Positions 49,348 to 59,427 of a stretch of 64,000 nt of DNA are shown here, piece after piece. Numbering within the stretch: position 1 is the first letter of the stretch; every line of letters begins with the position of its first letter. Under the pieces are notes generated by a model. It made no database searches. It saw nothing but the letters and a program-made list of their open reading frames with translations, and was not told where the DNA came from. The stretch is taken from NCBI GenBank assembly GCA_017961625.1, contig JAGCWY010000073.1:15758-79757 (forward strand). The letters run 5' to 3'. This stretch comes from Ruminococcus sp. Its GTDB lineage: Bacteria; Bacillota; Clostridia; Oscillospirales; Ruminococcaceae. Made by a program: the position numbers and the translations under genes.

Positions 49348-52050
49348 ATGGCAAAAAAAATAAAGTTAAGCGACGCTGCAAAAGATCTGAATATTCCTGC
49401 ACAGGAGATAATAGACCTCTTTGCGGAGAAAGGTGACAACAAAAAGAAAACTGGCTCCGCCCTTACTGAGGAGGAGATGAACTCGATACTCGAGCACTAT
49501 ACCAAGGAACGATATACTGTTAATTCGTTCAACGACTACTTTAATTCCAAGAACGATTCACGTCCAGAAAAGGCTGATGAGCCGAAGGAGAAGAAGCCGG
49601 CTGCAAAGAAGGCAGCTGAGAAAAAGGTGGCCGAGCCTGGAAAGGATGAAAAGAAGGCTGCCGTCCCTGCTGTAGAGAAGAAGGAGGAGCAGAAGAGTGC
49701 TCCGAAGAAGAAGGCTGCTCCGGCAAAGAAGGAAGCAAAACCTGTCGAGGAAGCTACTGCAAAGAAGGCAGAGACCGAGAAAAAGCAGGAAGCTTCTCCT
49801 GTAAAGGAAGCTCCCAAGGCCGAGGTAAAGCCTGCCGAGCCCAAGGCAGAGCCCGTAAAGGCTCAGGAGGCTTCAAAGGCTGAGGCTCCAAAAGCTGAGG
49901 CTCCAAAAGCTGAGGCTCCCAAGACAGAGTCGCCGAAGAGCATTGCTCCCGTTCAGGAAAAGAAGAACGATAGGAAAAAGGACAAAAAGAAGGAGCAGGC
50001 AAAGGCTCAGGACAGAGGCGAGCGTACAAAGTTCAACGCTGCATTTAGCTCTGAGACAGCTCAGACATCAACTCAGCGCCGTACAGTAGATACGAGAGGA
50101 AGCTACGTAGATCTCGACAAATACAACGAGAGATACGATCAGATGGCTACCTCAAATAAGCACAAGAATGACAACTACTCTTCAAAGAAGCAGAAGATCA
50201 ATCAGAAGTCAGCTCAGAGAACACGCCAGCAGTTTTCGAAGAAGGAGTCGGAGACAGAGAAGCTTAAGCGTCTCGAGCTCGAAAGAGCAAGAAAGCAGCA
50301 GCTCAAGGTGCTCATTCCTGACAATATCACAGTTGGCGAGCTGGCCACACGTCTCAAGGCTACTGCTACGGACGTTATCAAGCAGCTCATGAAGCTGGGA
50401 GTAATGGCTTCAATAAATCAGGAGATAGACTTTGACACAGCCGCTATCGTTGCAGACGAAATGGGTGCAAAGGTAGAGAAGGAGGTCATCGTTACCATTG
50501 AGGAGCGCCTTATCGACGATACCGACGACGACGATACGAACCTCCAGCCGCGCTGCCCTGTAGTAGTGGTTATGGGACACGTTGATCATGGTAAGACCTC
50601 CATACTCGACCGTATCAGAAACGCTCATGTAGCAGCAGGCGAGGCTGGCGGAATCACGCAGCATATCGGTGCTTATCAGGTGAATATCAACGGACAGGAC
50701 ATCACCTTCCTCGATACTCCCGGACATGAAGCATTTACATCCATGCGTGCAAGAGGAGCCAATATCACAGATATAGCTATACTCGTAGTTGCCGCAGACG
50801 ATGGTATCATGCCCCAGACCATTGAGTCTATAAATCACGCAAAGGCTGCCGGAGTATCTATCATCGTGGCTATCAACAAAATGGATAAGGAGGGAGCAAA
50901 TCCCGACCGTATCAAGGAGGAGCTCACTAAGTACGATCTCGTATGCGAGGACTGGGGCGGTGACGTTATATGCGTTCCCGTATCAGCCAAGACCGGCGAG
51001 GGCATTGACGAGCTTCTGGAGAACGTTCTCCTTGTAGCCGAGGTGAAGGAGCTCAAGGCTAATCCCGAAAGACTTGCAAAGGGTACTGTTATCGAAGCTC
51101 GTCTCGACAAGGGCAGAGGTCCTATAGCAACACTTCTTGTGCAGAACGGTACGCTCAGGCAGGGCGATGTACTTATAGCAGGCACTGCTGTCGGAAGAGT
51201 ACGTGTAATGACAAACGACAAGGGAAGGTCTGTAAAGACAGCCGGTCCTTCCGTGCCTGTTGAAATTACAGGTCTTGCAGAGGTGCCCAGCGCAGGCGAT
51301 ATCTTCAACGCCGTTGAGGACGAGAGACTTGCAAGAGAGTTGGTCGAGCAGAGAAAGCACGAAGCTAAGCAGGAGCAGTTCAATGCTTACCGCAAGGTAA
51401 CTCTCGACAACCTGTTCAGCCAGATCGCGGAGGGCGAGATCAAGGAGCTACCTATCGTTGTTAAGGCAGATGTTCAGGGCTCTGTGGAGGCTGTAAAGCA
51501 GTCCCTTGAAAAGCTTTCAAACAACGAGGTAAGAGTAAGAGTTATCCATGGAGCAGTAGGTGCTGTCAAGGAGAGCGACGTTATGCTTGCAAACGCTTCA
51601 AACGCTATAATTGTCGGTTTCAACGTAAGACCCGACCCTGTGGCGGCTGACAGCGCTGCACGTGACGGCGTGGACATAAGGCTCTACCGTATAATCTATG
51701 ACGCTATCGAGGAGATATCAACAGCCATGAAGGGTATGCTCGCTCCTAAGTTCCGTGATGTGGAACAGGGAAGAGTAGAGGTTCGTCAGGTGTACAAGAT
51801 ATCCAACGTTGGAATGGTTGCCGGAAGCTATGTTTTAAGCGGCAAGGTCACAAGAGGAAGTCAGGTGCGTGTTGTTCGTGACGGAATTATAATCGCCGAC
51901 GACAAGATAGCAGGTCTCAAGCGCTTCAAGGACGATGCAAAGGAAGTTGCAGAGGGCTACGAGTGCGGTATCAGTCTTGAAAAGTTCGCAGATGTCAAGG
52001 AAGGCGATATCTTCGAGACTTACATCGTCGAGGAGTACCGCGAGGATTAA
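49348..52050 (+). CDS. infB: Translation initiation factor IF-2
   Basis: 900 aa from the ATG at 49348; the frame opens at 49330, but its ATGGAGG is the ribosome site. N-terminal IF2_N helix ([20 protein letters not shown]), then a Lys/Ala/Glu/Pro-rich linker of about 200 residues with repeated EAPKA units. The GTPase has G1 [10 protein letters not shown]3 DTPGHEAF, G4 NKMD, followed by domains II-IV (ending [20 protein letters not shown]). It brings initiator tRNA to the 30S subunit. All motifs intact. Confidence 0.98.
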   Translation: MAKKIKLSDAAKDLNIPAQEIIDLFAEKGDNKKKTGSALTEEEMNSILEHYTKERYTVNSFNDYFNSKNDSRPEKADEPKEKKPAAKKAAEKKVAEPGKDEKKAAVPAVEKKEEQKSAPKKKAAPAKKEAKPVEEATAKKAETEKKQEASPVKEAPKAEVKPAEPKAEPVKAQEASKAEAPKAEAPKAEAPKTESPKSIAPVQEKKNDRKKDKKKEQAKAQDRGERTKFNAAFSSETAQTSTQRRTVDTRGSYVDLDKYNERYDQMATSNKHKNDNYSSKKQKINQKSAQRTRQQFSKKESETEKLKRLELERARKQQLKVLIPDNITVGELATRLKATATDVIKQLMKLGVMASINQEIDFDTAAIVADEMGAKVEKEVIVTIEERLIDDTDDDDTNLQPRCPVVVVMGHVDHGKTSILDRIRNAHVAAGEAGGITQHIGAYQVNINGQDITFLDTPGHEAFTSMRARGANITDIAILVVAADDGIMPQTIESINHAKAAGVSIIVAINKMDKEGANPDRIKEELTKYDLVCEDWGGDVICVPVSAKTGEGIDELLENVLLVAEVKELKANPERLAKGTVIEARLDKGRGPIATLLVQNGTLRQGDVLIAGTAVGRVRVMTNDKGRSVKTAGPSVPVEITGLAEVPSAGDIFNAVEDERLARELVEQRKHEAKQEQFNAYRKVTLDNLFSQIAEGEIKELPIVVKADVQGSVEAVKQSLEKLSNNEVRVRVIHGAVGAVKESDVMLANASNAIIVGFNVRPDPVAADSAARDGVDIRLYRIIYDAIEEISTAMKGMLAPKFRDVEQGRVEVRQVYKISNVGMVAGSYVLSGKVTRGSQVRVVRDGIIIADDKIAGLKRFKDDAKEVAEGYECGISLEKFADVKEGDIFETYIVEEYRED

Positions 52051-52094
52051 GATCATAATTATTTCTATTTTATAATAAAAAGGGGGAATTTCTT

Positions 52095-52676
52095 ATGGAT
52101 AACAGCAGAATGAGTACTGCGGATATGTTACAGTACTGCAACGAGGCACTGGCATGGGATGATTTTGGACCGATAGATATATTCTTTTTTGAATCGGTAA
52201 AGAAGATACTTCTCGGTCAGTGCAGCGCACTAGAGGAGCCTGAGGAATATACCGACGACCTTATGGGCATAGAGCGTCCTGTACGTGATGTGGAGCTTGA
52301 GCCTGAGTACGGAAATTATGCCGACATCTACTACGGCGAAGAGGGCGACGACGATATTCCGGATTACAGTGCTACCGCTGAGGACGAGGCTTTCGCAGCG
52401 GAGATGTTCACAGGCGGATTCTTCAACGACCCTGAGGGCACAGCAGCAGTCGAGGCGGCTGAGGCTGAAGCAGCTGAGAACGAGCCTGATGGAAAGGCGG
52501 CGGCAAAGACTACAAAGAAGCCTGCCGCAAAGAAGAGCGCAGCAAAGAAAACAGCTTCGAAAAAGCCTGCCGTGAAAAAAGCGGCTGCCAAGAAGGCTTC
52601 CCCGAAAAAAGATAAATCTGCCGAGTCCGATAAACACGAAGAGACAACAGGAGGCGGCTTTACCGTCAAACTGTAA
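52095..52676 (+). CDS. Unknown protein with histone-H1-like Lys/Ala tail, in infB-rbfA operon
   Basis: 193 aa. Residues 1-45 are a folded-looking start (MLQYCNEALAWDDFGPIDIF, FFESVKKILLGQC); 46-130 are strongly acidic (EEPEEYTDD, GEEGDDDIPDY); 135-180 consist of AAKK/PAAKK-type repeats like eukaryotic H1 or bacterial histone-like tails. An amphoteric protein of this kind could bind nucleic acid through its tail. It stands where infB is normally followed directly by rbfA. I do not recognise the N-terminal domain. Good ribosome site (AAGGGGG). Confidence 0.75.
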   Translation: MDNSRMSTADMLQYCNEALAWDDFGPIDIFFFESVKKILLGQCSALEEPEEYTDDLMGIERPVRDVELEPEYGNYADIYYGEEGDDDIPDYSATAEDEAFAAEMFTGGFFNDPEGTAAVEAAEAEAAENEPDGKAAAKTTKKPAAKKSAAKKTASKKPAVKKAAAKKASPKKDKSAESDKHEETTGGGFTVKL

Positions 52677-52693
52677 CGACAGGAAGGAATAAA

Positions 52694-53032
52694 ATGCCTA
52701 ATTTCAAGAACAGCCGTATGGCTGAAGATATAAAACGTGAAATGACTGCTATTCTCCGCGAGTTGAAGGATCCGAGAATAGATAGTATGCTCACTATCGT
52801 AAGAGCTGACCTCTCAGGCGATATGTCAAATTGCAAGATATACGTTTCCAGCTTTGGCGGTATCGAGAGGGCAAAGGAATCGGTTGAGGGATTGAAAAGC
52901 GCCGCAGGTTTCATAAAGCGGGAGCTTTTCCACAGACTTAAGATGCGCAAGGCGCCGGAGCTTACTTTCATCGCAGACAACTCTATCGAGAGAAGTGCTG
53001 AGATAAGCAGAAAGCTCCACGAACTGCTTTAA
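52694..53032 (+). CDS. rbfA: Ribosome-binding factor A
   Basis: 112 aa. Single KH-like domain: SRMAEDIKREMTAILRELKD, PRIDSMLTIVRADLSGDMSN, KIYVSSFGG, LTFIADNSIERSAEISRKLH. Assists 16S rRNA maturation in the 30S subunit. Short spacing to both neighbours; part of the operon. Confidence 0.96.
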   Translation: MPNFKNSRMAEDIKREMTAILRELKDPRIDSMLTIVRADLSGDMSNCKIYVSSFGGIERAKESVEGLKSAAGFIKRELFHRLKMRKAPELTFIADNSIERSAEISRKLHELL

Positions 53033-53044
53033 GGAGGGCTTTGT

Positions 53045-53998
53045 ATGTTCATTGGTTTCAGTGAGGCTGAGCTCTTTCTCAGAAACTGCCAAGACGCAGT
53101 TATAATCACCCATCGCAATCCGGACGGAGACTGTATAGGCGCAGGTTTTGCGATGAAGGATATACTCGCTCAGATGGGTATCCGCAGCAGGGTGGTATGT
53201 CATGATGCTTTCCCTGCACGCTACGACTTCCTCACAAAGGATGGCGCAGGTGAGGAATTTGAGCCTAAGACTATTATCGCGGTGGATATAGCCGACGAGA
53301 CTCTTATGGGAGATTATAAGAATATCTACGGCGGAAAGGTGCAGCTTTGCATCGACCACCATATATCAAACAACAACTATGCCGAGAATACCATACTCCG
53401 CGCCGATGCTACGGCTGCCTGCGAGATAATATACGACCTTGCAAAGTATATGGGCGTGAAAATAACCAAGCACTGCGCGACCTGCCTTTATACGGGCATA
53501 GCTACGGATTCCGGTTGTTTCAAGTATGACTGCACCACTCCCCGCGCTCATGAGATAGCGGCTGAGATGATGCGTAGCTATGATATAAATTTCGCAAGGA
53601 TAAACCGTTATATGTTCGATGTCAAGTCAATGGGTAGACTTAAGCTCGAAGCCAAGGTCAATGAGCTCATGGAGTACTGCCTTGGCGGAAAGCTTGCTAT
53701 CGCTGCGGTCACGCAGGATATGATGAAGGATATGAGCGTTTCAATGGAGGAGCTTGAGGGCTTCGCTCCGCTTACCATACAGCTGGAGAACACAGAGGTT
53801 GGAATACTCATGCGCGAGCGAGAGGACGGAGTATACAAGTGCTCGTTCCGCTCTGCCAATGACGTTAACGTATCGGCTATTTGCCAGTCCATAGGTGGTG
53901 GCGGTCACGCAAAGGCTGCCGGCTGCACTATAAGCGGACCACTTGAGGAAGCGAAGGAACAGCTTATCGAGGCTGTCAGAAAGGCTCTTGGCGAATGA
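53045..53998 (+). CDS. nrnA: DHH-family oligoribonuclease / pAp phosphatase
   Basis: 317 aa. Degrades nanoRNAs and pAp. DHH domain: ITHRNPDGDCIGAG, VDIADETLMG, CIDHHISNNNYAEN, TATDSGCFKYDCTT-type motif. DHHA1 domain: CSFRSANDVNVSAICQS and GGGGHAKAAGCTI near the end. Normal length; 12 bp after rbfA, and its end overlaps the truB start by 4 bp. Confidence 0.95.
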   Translation: MFIGFSEAELFLRNCQDAVIITHRNPDGDCIGAGFAMKDILAQMGIRSRVVCHDAFPARYDFLTKDGAGEEFEPKTIIAVDIADETLMGDYKNIYGGKVQLCIDHHISNNNYAENTILRADATAACEIIYDLAKYMGVKITKHCATCLYTGIATDSGCFKYDCTTPRAHEIAAEMMRSYDINFARINRYMFDVKSMGRLKLEAKVNELMEYCLGGKLAIAAVTQDMMKDMSVSMEELEGFAPLTIQLENTEVGILMREREDGVYKCSFRSANDVNVSAICQSIGGGGHAKAAGCTISGPLEEAKEQLIEAVRKALGE

Positions 53999-54888
53999 AC
54001 GGGATACTCTGCGTAAATAAGCCGCAGGACTTCACCTCGTTCGACGTTGTTGCGAAGCTCCGTGGCATACTGCGTATAAAGCGTCTCGGTCACGGCGGCA
54101 CCCTCGACCCTATGGCTACAGGCGTTCTGCCAGTATTTGTAGGGAATGCCACAAAAGCCTGTGATATAATGCCCGACAATACCAAGAGTTACCGTGCAGG
54201 TTTCCGTCTTGGAGCCGTATCGGACACTCAGGACGTGTGGGGAGAGGTGCGCAAAAGCTCAGATATGGAGGTTTCACGGGAACAGATAGAGGCAGTGCTG
54301 CCTGATTTTATAGGCAGAATAATGCAGCTGCCACCGATGTATTCGGCTGTACAGGTGAACGGTCAGCGCCTTTATGACCTTGCAAGGCGGGGCATAGAGG
54401 TGGAACGTCAGGCGCGTGAGATAGAAGTTGAAAACCTTGTGCTTGAGGAATATGACGAGGCATCCTGTGAGGGAGTCGTGTCAATAGCCTGCGGCAAGGG
54501 CACTTATATAAGGACTATAATCAGCGATATAGGCGATAAACTGGGCTGCGGAGGGATAATGACCTCACTTGTCAGGACTTCCTCCGGCGGCTTTACTCTT
54601 GCTGACTGTCATACCCTTGAGGAGATACAGAAGGCAAGAGACGAGGATAGGCTTGGGGAGCTGATACTCCCTATAGAAAGAGTGTTTGACAGTTTGCCGA
54701 AGCTGAGACTGGGCGAGGCTCAGACAAGAATGTACAGAAACGGCATAAAGCTCGATATATCAAGGGTGCACGGTATAGAAAGAGAGACTGACTGCTATGG
54801 GGTCTACGGCTCCGACGGCGGTTTCATCGGTACTGCCTTCGCAGACTTTGACAGAGGAGTGCTTCGTATCGGAAAGAATTTAGGGTGA
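53995..54888 (+). CDS. truB: tRNA pseudouridine(55) synthase
   Basis: 297 aa. Makes the T-loop pseudouridine of tRNAs. Opening GILCVNKPQDFTSFDVVAKL, catalytic Asp in HGGTLDPMATGVLPV (about 40), YSAVQVNGQRLYDLARRGIE, then CGKGTYIRTIISDIG. The last 70 residues form the reduced C-terminal domain usual in Firmicutes. Translationally coupled to nrnA (ATGA). Confidence 0.97.
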   Translation: MNGILCVNKPQDFTSFDVVAKLRGILRIKRLGHGGTLDPMATGVLPVFVGNATKACDIMPDNTKSYRAGFRLGAVSDTQDVWGEVRKSSDMEVSREQIEAVLPDFIGRIMQLPPMYSAVQVNGQRLYDLARRGIEVERQAREIEVENLVLEEYDEASCEGVVSIACGKGTYIRTIISDIGDKLGCGGIMTSLVRTSSGGFTLADCHTLEEIQKARDEDRLGELILPIERVFDSLPKLRLGEAQTRMYRNGIKLDISRVHGIERETDCYGVYGSDGGFIGTAFADFDRGVLRIGKNLG

Positions 54889-54892
54889 CAGA

Positions 54893-55771
54893 ATGGGAAA
54901 TCAGAAAACAGCTGTTGCTCTGGGTATTTTTGACGGAGTACACATAGGACACCGGGCTGTGCTCAGTGCAGCCGCTGACAGGAGAGCCGATGGGCTTGAG
55001 CCCTGCACTTTTACCTTTCCACCTGAAAGTACGGTAAACAAGGGCGCAGAGGGCTATATATACAGCCAGTCGGAAAAAAGTGCGATACTTTCAGATGAAT
55101 GTGGTATCAGACGTGTTATTTCTCCAGACTTTTCGGAGGTATGCGGCATGGATGGTGAAAGCTTCGCAAGAGATATACTCTGCGGAGAGCTGAACGCCGC
55201 CTTTGTCTGCTGCGGTAACGATTTCCGCTTCGGCAGAGGAGCCTCATGCGGCATTGAGGAGCTCCGCAGATACGGAAAAAAATATGACTTTTCGGTCATG
55301 GCAGTGGATGATGTCTACTGCTGCGGCGAGAGGGTTTCATCAACGCTTATACGCCGGCTCATTGCTGACGGCGATATGGAAAGGGCAGCGCTTTTCCTCG
55401 GTGCTCCCTACATGATATTAAAGGATGTAAGCCGCGGCGCTCAGCTTGGACGCACTATCGGCTTTCCTACGGCAAATCAGTTATTCCCAGAGGGGCAGCT
55501 CGTGCCGAGATTCGGAGTATACGCTTCTGAGACTACGGCAGGAGGAAGAACGTACTCGTCCATCACGGACGTAGGCGTAAAGCCTACAGTCAGCTACGGC
55601 GGTACACCTCTTGCTGAAACATATATACACGGATTTTCGGGAGACCTTTACGGAAGTCCACTGCAGATCAGGCTCAAATGCTTTATCCGTCCTGAAATGC
55701 GCTTTGGCTCGGTGGATGAGCTGAAAAGGCAGATAAATGCAGATATAGAGTCTGCCATTAATATATTGTAA
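54893..55771 (+). CDS. ribF: Bifunctional riboflavin kinase / FAD synthetase
   Basis: 292 aa. Converts riboflavin to FMN and FAD. N-terminal adenylyltransferase: ALGIFDGVHIGHRAVL, CGNDFRFGRGASC, and SSTLIRRLIADGD. C-terminal kinase: GRTIGFPTANQLFPEGQLVP, GVYASETTAGG, and ETYIHGFSGDLYG. Last gene of the translation operon, 4 bp after truB. Confidence 0.96.
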   Translation: MGNQKTAVALGIFDGVHIGHRAVLSAAADRRADGLEPCTFTFPPESTVNKGAEGYIYSQSEKSAILSDECGIRRVISPDFSEVCGMDGESFARDILCGELNAAFVCCGNDFRFGRGASCGIEELRRYGKKYDFSVMAVDDVYCCGERVSSTLIRRLIADGDMERAALFLGAPYMILKDVSRGAQLGRTIGFPTANQLFPEGQLVPRFGVYASETTAGGRTYSSITDVGVKPTVSYGGTPLAETYIHGFSGDLYGSPLQIRLKCFIRPEMRFGSVDELKRQINADIESAINIL

Positions 55772-55837
55772 AATATTCGCAGCAATATCACTTTGTTATC
55801 ACATATAAGTATTAACATTATAATTGCCGCGGACTGA

Positions 55838-55860
55838 ACGGCACCGCACTTTATGTGCCG
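55838..55860 (+). promoter_or_regulatory. Leader hairpin before the ABC transporter operon
   Basis: ACGGCAC / GTGCCGT stem within the 120-bp gap after ribF. A possible promoter (TATAAT near 55823) precedes it, with poor -35. Confidence 0.5.
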
Positions 55861-55891
55861 TAAACATACGCAATAAGGAGGGTCAACCCCA

Positions 55892-56998
55892 ATGATAGAG
55901 GTCAAAAACCTTACAAAATCCTACGGTGAAAAGCTCGCTGTGAATAATATCAGCTTCAAGGTCGAAAAGGGCGAGATACTCGGCTTCCTCGGACCTAACG
56001 GCGCGGGAAAATCCACTACTATGAATATGTTGACGGGTTATATCTCGTCATCAGCCGGAGAGGTGCTTATCGATGGCGTGGATATCCTCGAGGATCCTAA
56101 GAAGGCAAAGGCTAATATAGGATATCTTCCAGAGATACCGCCCCTTTACGTGGATATGACAGTGGAGGGCTATCTCAGCTTTATCTACGATCTCAAGAAA
56201 TGCAAGCTCCCGAGAAAGGCACATCTCAAAGACGTATGCAATCTATGTCAGATACAGGATGTAAGAGACAGACTTATCAAGAACCTTTCAAAGGGCTACC
56301 GCCAGAGAGTCGGACTTGCTCAGGCTCTTGTAAACAATCCGCCGGTGCTCATACTCGACGAGCCAACAGTAGGTCTTGACCCGAAGCAGATTGTCGAGAT
56401 AAGAACTCTTATAAAGAAGCTCGGCAAGAGACATACAGTTATACTGTCGTCACATATACTCCCTGAGATACAGGCTGTATGCGACAGGATAATCATTATA
56501 AACAAGGGACAGATAGCCGCTGACGGCACAGCTGATGAGATAGCTGCTAATATCACCAATGAACACAAGATGACCCTTCGTATCGAAGGTCCTACTCATA
56601 CAGCCAGCGACAAGCGCGATATAACCGACGCAATAAAGGCTATAAACGGCGTTAAGTACGTCCGCGCAGATATGGAGCGCGAAAAGGGCATATACGACTA
56701 CGATGTAGAGACCGACGGCAAGACCGATATTCGTCGCGATCTCAATCGCCTGTGCACGGAAAAGGGCTGGAATATCCTTATGCTCCAGCTATCAGACCTC
56801 ACCCTTGAGGATATCTTCATGAAGATCACAATGTCAGATCCAGAAGTCGACAGCAGCCAGGGAAAGAAGAGCAAGACTGACGCTCCCAAGATAGATCTGA
56901 AGATTGGTGACGACGGATCTCTCAATGCCGTGAATGAGGAAGATAAAGATACTGAGCAAAAGAAAAGCTCAGAAGAAAGTAACGGAGGTGAGGAATAA
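55892..56998 (+). CDS. ABC transporter ATPase, GldA-like
   Basis: 368 aa. Walker A GPNGAGKST, Q-loop-region LPEIPPLYVDMTVEGYLSF, signature LSKGYRQRVGLAQAL, Walker B VLILDEPTVGLDP, and switch His in LSSHILPEI. About 100 extra C-terminal residues are charged and Ser/Asp/Lys-rich. The ATPase, permease, GldG-like and DUF4340 genes form one operon; its last A starts the permease gene (TAATG). Confidence 0.95.
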   Translation: MIEVKNLTKSYGEKLAVNNISFKVEKGEILGFLGPNGAGKSTTMNMLTGYISSSAGEVLIDGVDILEDPKKAKANIGYLPEIPPLYVDMTVEGYLSFIYDLKKCKLPRKAHLKDVCNLCQIQDVRDRLIKNLSKGYRQRVGLAQALVNNPPVLILDEPTVGLDPKQIVEIRTLIKKLGKRHTVILSSHILPEIQAVCDRIIIINKGQIAADGTADEIAANITNEHKMTLRIEGPTHTASDKRDITDAIKAINGVKYVRADMEREKGIYDYDVETDGKTDIRRDLNRLCTEKGWNILMLQLSDLTLEDIFMKITMSDPEVDSSQGKKSKTDAPKIDLKIGDDGSLNAVNEEDKDTEQKKSSEESNGGEE

Positions 56999-57720
56999 TG
57001 CTGGCGATATACAGGCGCGAAATGGGAGCCTTTTTCACATCTGGCATAGCTTATGTTTTCCTGACTGTGTTCTGGCTTGTTTCGGGAATATTCTTCTATA
57101 ATACAGTAATTGCTGCCGGAAATGCAGATACTTCAAGTCTTTTCGGCTCAATGTTCATAATAGTCCTCTTCCTTATACCTGTTCTTACAATGAAGCTCCT
57201 CAGTGAGGAGAAAAAGAACAAGACGGACCAGGGACTTCTCACAGCTCCGGTGAGCTTGTGGGAGATTGTTCTCGGCAAGTACTTTGCTGCACTTACTCTT
57301 TATATTATTGCTGAGTCCATAATATTCGTATACGCATTCGTTATCAATTATCTTGGCGACGTTATATGGCCGTCATTGCTTGGCAATTATTTCGCAATGC
57401 TTTTCCTTGGAGCAGCGTTCATAGCTGTGGGACTTTTCATCTCCTCCCTTACCGAGAACCAGATGGCTTCCGCAGTGGTTTGTCTTGTAGTTCTTTTCGT
57501 TATCTACCTTTCGGAGTCTTTGGTCGCTGGCTTTGCAAATTCAAAGTCAAGATATCTCAAGCTCGTCTATAAGGGTGTAACAAATATATCCTTCTATTCA
57601 AGGTATATGGAATTCACAAGAGGCGTGTTCAGCCTCACAAGCGTGTTATTCTTTGTCAGCGTAGCGTTCATATTCAACTTCCTCACCGTAAAGGTGCTGG
57701 AAAAGAGACGCTGGAGCTGA
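56998..57720 (+). CDS. ABC-2 type permease, GldF-like
   Basis: 240 aa with six predicted membrane spans. MLAIYRREMGAFFTSGIAYV opening, LLSEEKKNKTDQGLLTAPVS in the coupling loop, and GKYFAALTLYIIAESIIFVY are typical of GldF/NosY-like permeases. Forms the membrane pore with the ATPase encoded upstream. Confidence 0.93.
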   Translation: MLAIYRREMGAFFTSGIAYVFLTVFWLVSGIFFYNTVIAAGNADTSSLFGSMFIIVLFLIPVLTMKLLSEEKKNKTDQGLLTAPVSLWEIVLGKYFAALTLYIIAESIIFVYAFVINYLGDVIWPSLLGNYFAMLFLGAAFIAVGLFISSLTENQMASAVVCLVVLFVIYLSESLVAGFANSKSRYLKLVYKGVTNISFYSRYMEFTRGVFSLTSVLFFVSVAFIFNFLTVKVLEKRRWS

Positions 57721-57750
57721 GTTCCATGAAAGGAAGGTTTGTATACAGAT

Positions 57751-59427
57751 ATGAGTAAAAAAGATACCGACAAGATAAATACGCAGAACACTGCCGAAGG
57801 TGTGAACGAGCTTGCCGGCGCTGATGAGAGCGCAAAGAAGAAAAGCCCAAAGTGCAGACTTAATTCCAGGAAGCTTAAATACGGCGCGATGTTCTATATT
57901 ATAATCGCTCTTGTTATCGCTATAGTGGTTGTTGTGAACATAATGGTCAACGCTGTTGCAAAGCGTTCGCCCATGAAGATAGACCTTACTCCCGATAACA
58001 GGTATGAACTTACAGATCAGTCAATAAGCGTTCTTAAGGCTTTGAAGAAGGACGTTGATATAACAGTCACAGCCACAAGGGATTACTTTGAGGCTATAGG
58101 CACACAGTATGAGAATTACTATTTGCAGAATTACGGCGTACCATCGGAGATCCCTTATGAGATGATCCCCGAGCTTCTCGACAAGTATTCAATATACGCA
58201 GAGCAGAGTGATGGAAGGATAAACGTAAAGTACGTTGATATGAACATCGATCCCGATGTTATAAACAAGTTCAAGCAGAATTACAACGGCGAGATTGGCA
58301 GCGGTTGTATCATTATAAGCTCCGGAGATAGAGTAAGAGTCATATCAGAGGGAGAGGTAATGAATATGCTCACAGCTGACGAGAACGCAATGAGAAATCA
58401 GGAACTCAGATTCAACTTTACAGGTGAGAGCGTTCTAACCTCTGCTATAATGAACGTAACTGACCTAAGCCCTGTAAGGGTCGCTTTTATAAAGACTATG
58501 AACGGCGCTCCTATCTATGATTCAAAGTCTGGCGTCACCGAGGACGCTGTGGAGAGCTTTGAAAACGAGCTACTTGAAAAGAACGGCTATGAATGTACAG
58601 ACGTGGATATCGCGTCAGAGGAGTTAGACCCGATGCAGTATGATATGCTAGTGCTTTTTGCCCCTACGGTCGATCTTACCGGAGACCTTATACAGAAGAT
58701 GAGTGATTTTCTCTTCAACGGCGGAAACTACGGCAAAAACATGATATACGTTCCTGATTACAGCCAGACAGAACTGCCTAATATCGCTGAGTTCCTTGCG
58801 GATTGGAGCATAAAGGTGGAAAACAAGTATGTCCACGATGCTGATGATAAGGTTAAGTCGTTCTATGACAATCAGTTCTATCAGCACGTGGGAATAGATC
58901 TCGATATAAGCGATACCGATTCCGTTGGCACTATGCCCAACGAAAAGCTGTCCATAGTTGCAGAGCTGCCGAGAGAGCTTTCAGAGGTAAAAAAGAATAA
59001 CGGCGATATTGTCAAGACTGTTCTTACCTCGTCGGATACTTCGTATACCGTTGATATGATAGAAAGAACACAGAATACTGACGACACAGGAGTAAAGCCT
59101 ATCGTTATGCTTTCGAGAAAAGAAGACTCGGAGCAGCTTCAAGTGTTCGGAAGTGAGCTCCTTGTAATAGGCAGTCCACTTATGACAGGCTCGGTTTATC
59201 TACAAAACAATACAGCTTTCAATAATGCAAATGTCCTTATCAACATTATAAACACTATGTCAGGCAAGGAAAATGGCATTATCATACCAGATAAGAATCT
59301 CCAGAGTTCGTTCCTTGCTCCCACAGCAAAGCAGGCAAAGACCATAAGCCTGATAGTTATATGGATCATCCCGATGATAATCGCATCAGTAGGCGCGATC
59401 ATACTGATAAGGAGACGAAATAAGTAA
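57751..59427 (+). CDS. GldG-like ABC-associated membrane protein
   Basis: 558 aa from the ATG at 57751 (GGAAGG site; an upstream TTG is less likely). One N-terminal membrane span (about 43-68), a large extracytoplasmic domain (about 75-525) with SGDRVRVISEGEVMNMLTAD and FTGESVLTSAIMNVTDLSPV, then one C-terminal span (LIVIWIIPMIIASVGAIILI) and RRRNK. This is the layout of GldG proteins (ABC-associated IFT52/GldG domain). Substrate unknown; gliding is not expected here. Confidence 0.88.
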   Translation: MSKKDTDKINTQNTAEGVNELAGADESAKKKSPKCRLNSRKLKYGAMFYIIIALVIAIVVVVNIMVNAVAKRSPMKIDLTPDNRYELTDQSISVLKALKKDVDITVTATRDYFEAIGTQYENYYLQNYGVPSEIPYEMIPELLDKYSIYAEQSDGRINVKYVDMNIDPDVINKFKQNYNGEIGSGCIIISSGDRVRVISEGEVMNMLTADENAMRNQELRFNFTGESVLTSAIMNVTDLSPVRVAFIKTMNGAPIYDSKSGVTEDAVESFENELLEKNGYECTDVDIASEELDPMQYDMLVLFAPTVDLTGDLIQKMSDFLFNGGNYGKNMIYVPDYSQTELPNIAEFLADWSIKVENKYVHDADDKVKSFYDNQFYQHVGIDLDISDTDSVGTMPNEKLSIVAELPRELSEVKKNNGDIVKTVLTSSDTSYTVDMIERTQNTDDTGVKPIVMLSRKEDSEQLQVFGSELLVIGSPLMTGSVYLQNNTAFNNANVLINIINTMSGKENGIIIPDKNLQSSFLAPTAKQAKTISLIVIWIIPMIIASVGAIILIRRRNK

